A stretch of 64,000 nucleotides of DNA from Notamacropus eugenii (lineage: Eukaryota > Chordata > Mammalia > Diprotodontia > Macropodidae). The stretch covers positions 55,779,228 through 55,843,227 of the forward strand of contig NC_092875.1 of NCBI RefSeq assembly GCF_028372415.1, written 5' to 3'. A program made the position numbers and the translations under genes. Shown here one piece after another: positions 62,486 through 64,000 of this stretch (the first letter of the stretch is position 1; each line of letters opens with the position of its first letter). The notes under the pieces are model-generated. The model saw only the letters and a list, made by a program, of their open reading frames with translations. It ran no database searches and was not told the origin of the DNA.

Positions 62486-63064
62486 CTGCTCTTGTGGAAT
62501 TGGTATTGTAGAAGGACTCAGGCAGGGGGTGGGGATCAACCCCAGGAGAAAGGGTTTTTTAATGGAAGAAGTCAGGAGTGGAATTCCCAGCCCCCTCCTC
62601 ACCCTCACTTCCAGCCTCCCTCTCCCCAGTGTAGGTTGAGTAACAGCCCCCACCTGTAGTTATTTCTGGGGCTGGTGACGTGTGCCGTTAGGCTTCATTG
62701 TTTCCTGCTCCCTAGGAGCTCCCGCCTCTGCCTCCCCTACAGTTCCCACATGGGATCCCACCTTCCACTCCCCAGGTCCTTGAGCATGGGACCCTTTGCC
62801 AACACTAAAACTTAATCCTTACTCTCTAACTGCAAGAGGGTTGGACTTGGTGAGTTCCCGAGTTATAGAACATCAGCTGGGACAGATGAGGAAATAGGAT
62901 CTGTGCTGGGACCACAGGCTGGGGACGAGGCATGGTTGATATTGGGGGTGGTCAGAGTTCGGTGGGGAATGGGTGTTATAGGAAACTGGGATTCCTGCAA
63001 GGTCTCACAGTGAGTTGGGAGGAACAGGAATCAAGGTATCCTGACCCTTGACTCTGCCATTCCA

Positions 63065-63385
63065 CAGGCTCTCCCCCATAGTGAGAATGCTCACTTCTGC
63101 TTCCTGGCTTCCCTCGATGCCTTCAGGTCTCAGCTAAAAATCCCACCTTCTGCAAGAAGTGTTTCCTTGCCCCTGAATGCTCTCAATACCAGAGCTAATC
63201 TGAGATTACCTCCAGTTTACCTCATATATATCCTTTACATTCATAGTTATTTGCATGTTGAGAATTAGAATGGGAGCTCTTTGAAGGCAGGGTCTGTCTT
63301 TTGCCTTTCTTTGGATCTCCAGCATGGAACACAGAGCTTGGCACATAGTAGGTACTTAATAAATGCTTGTTGGCTGACTCCCAGG
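63065..63385 (+). repeat. L2 LINE 3' end
   Basis: Contains CTTCAGGTCTCAGCTAAAAA, GGGAGCTCTTTGAAGGCAGG and AGGTACTTAATAAATGCTTG, the complete L2 terminus. Confidence 0.85.
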
Positions 63386-64000
63386 CCAGTGCTTTTCGAG
63401 TACATCAGCCACTTCCCTTCCCCCACTCCACTCCATGGTTCCCTGTGAGAGCTTTAATTACCACTTAAGCAGGGAAATGATTCCCAAATTGGCTGGGGGA
63501 AGAGCTGGCGAGATGATACTGTCTCCTGTCGGCCTGCTCCTCCCTTCCTTTTGTTCCCCCAGAGAGAGTGGAACTTTTGGGAACAAAGTGAGGGGAGGGG
63601 AAGGGAGGCAGGAGCAAACAATCTCTTTCAGCTCCCTCAATTTCCATCATTCTCCCCCCCCCCCTCCACTTCCTAATTCCTTCAGCCTAAATTCAGAGGG
63701 AGGCTGGGATAGGTGGAATGATTAAATGGCAACATCTTGGAAAGGTGATGTTTCTTGCTGTACCTGCTGAAGTTGGCTTCTTTCTAAAGAAGTCCACCAG
63801 GAAGGGGGTTGGGACCTTGCCTGTGGCCAAGGTCTCTTCTCCTGCCCATCCACTGAATTGATCCTTCATGTTCTCCTTTCCTTATCTTCATTCTATTTTC
63901 TAAAGTCAGATGCCCTATAAAGGTCTCTTCCTTGGCAACCTCAACCATACCCATGACTTTAGCTACTCCTTACTGGGTAGATGACTCCCTGATTTTTTTT

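Larger units (their letters stand above)
59714..64000 (+). other. Intron 1 of the YJEFN3 candidate
   Basis: No second coding exon could be supported. The intron contains single-copy-looking GC-rich sequence to about 61,140, an L2 tail (61,140-61,260), several MIR copies, unassigned GC-rich sequence (62,500-63,050), an L2 3' end (63,065-63,385) and unassigned sequence to the end. Confidence 0.5.

Noticed and set aside
63561-63590. Mini-exon-like segment between CCCCCAG and GTGAGG
   Set aside because: Only about 30 bp with no similarity to YJEFN3; a chance splice-site pair.

Overview
This is eukaryotic, mammalian nuclear DNA, most likely from a marsupial. The gene order TSSK6 (minus), NDUFA13 (plus), YJEFN3 (plus) is the order on human chromosome 19p13.11. 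The repeats point to a marsupial: tRNA-headed CORE-SINE/MIR relatives with marsupial-style ends, half-L1 (HAL1-like) elements, very abundant MIR, L2 and L3/CR1 relics, and no Alu, B1 or other eutherian-specific SINE. I cannot name the species. No bacterial, plasmid or phage feature is present.

Layout. Positions 1 to about 30,300 hold no coding gene I can support. This stretch is a patchwork of MIR/CORE-SINEs, L2, L3/CR1, L1 and HAL1-like pieces, two unnamed repeat families (A and C below), LTR-like fossils, microsatellites and a 7SL RNA pseudogene. From about 30,500 to 33,300 lies a CpG-rich island with the intronless testis kinase gene TSSK6 (31,397-32,215, minus) and, head to head 851 bp away, exon 1 of NDUFA13 (ATG at 33,067). 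NDUFA13 has five coding exons over about 15 kb (33,067-48,126). All splice sites are canonical and they give a 144-residue protein, the same length as human. Its introns hold L2, L3/CR1 and L1 relics, a hAT miniature element, a second 7SL relic, a 35-bp minisatellite and small arrays of a GTTCTAAGGGCCC unit. From 48,190 to 59,000 there are more repeats, including a HAL1-like element that splits an L3/CR1 reverse-transcriptase region. A second CpG-rich block (about 59,200-59,900) has a TATA-like box and a short first coding exon, which I assign to YJEFN3. Its intron 1 fills the rest of the window.

The genes do not form a pathway. NDUFA13 (GRIM-19) is a housekeeping accessory subunit of mitochondrial complex I. 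TSSK6 is a post-meiotic sperm kinase that shares the same CpG-rich intergenic promoter region. YJEFN3 (AIBP2) belongs to the NAXE/YjeF_N family. I found no clear new biological system. The most interesting items are nested retroelements, 7SL relics, possible SINE-HAL1 template switching, intronic tandem arrays inside NDUFA13, and the TSSK6/NDUFA13 bidirectional promoter.

Repeat names come from memory of consensus sequences. Boundaries of old repeats are approximate to tens of bases.
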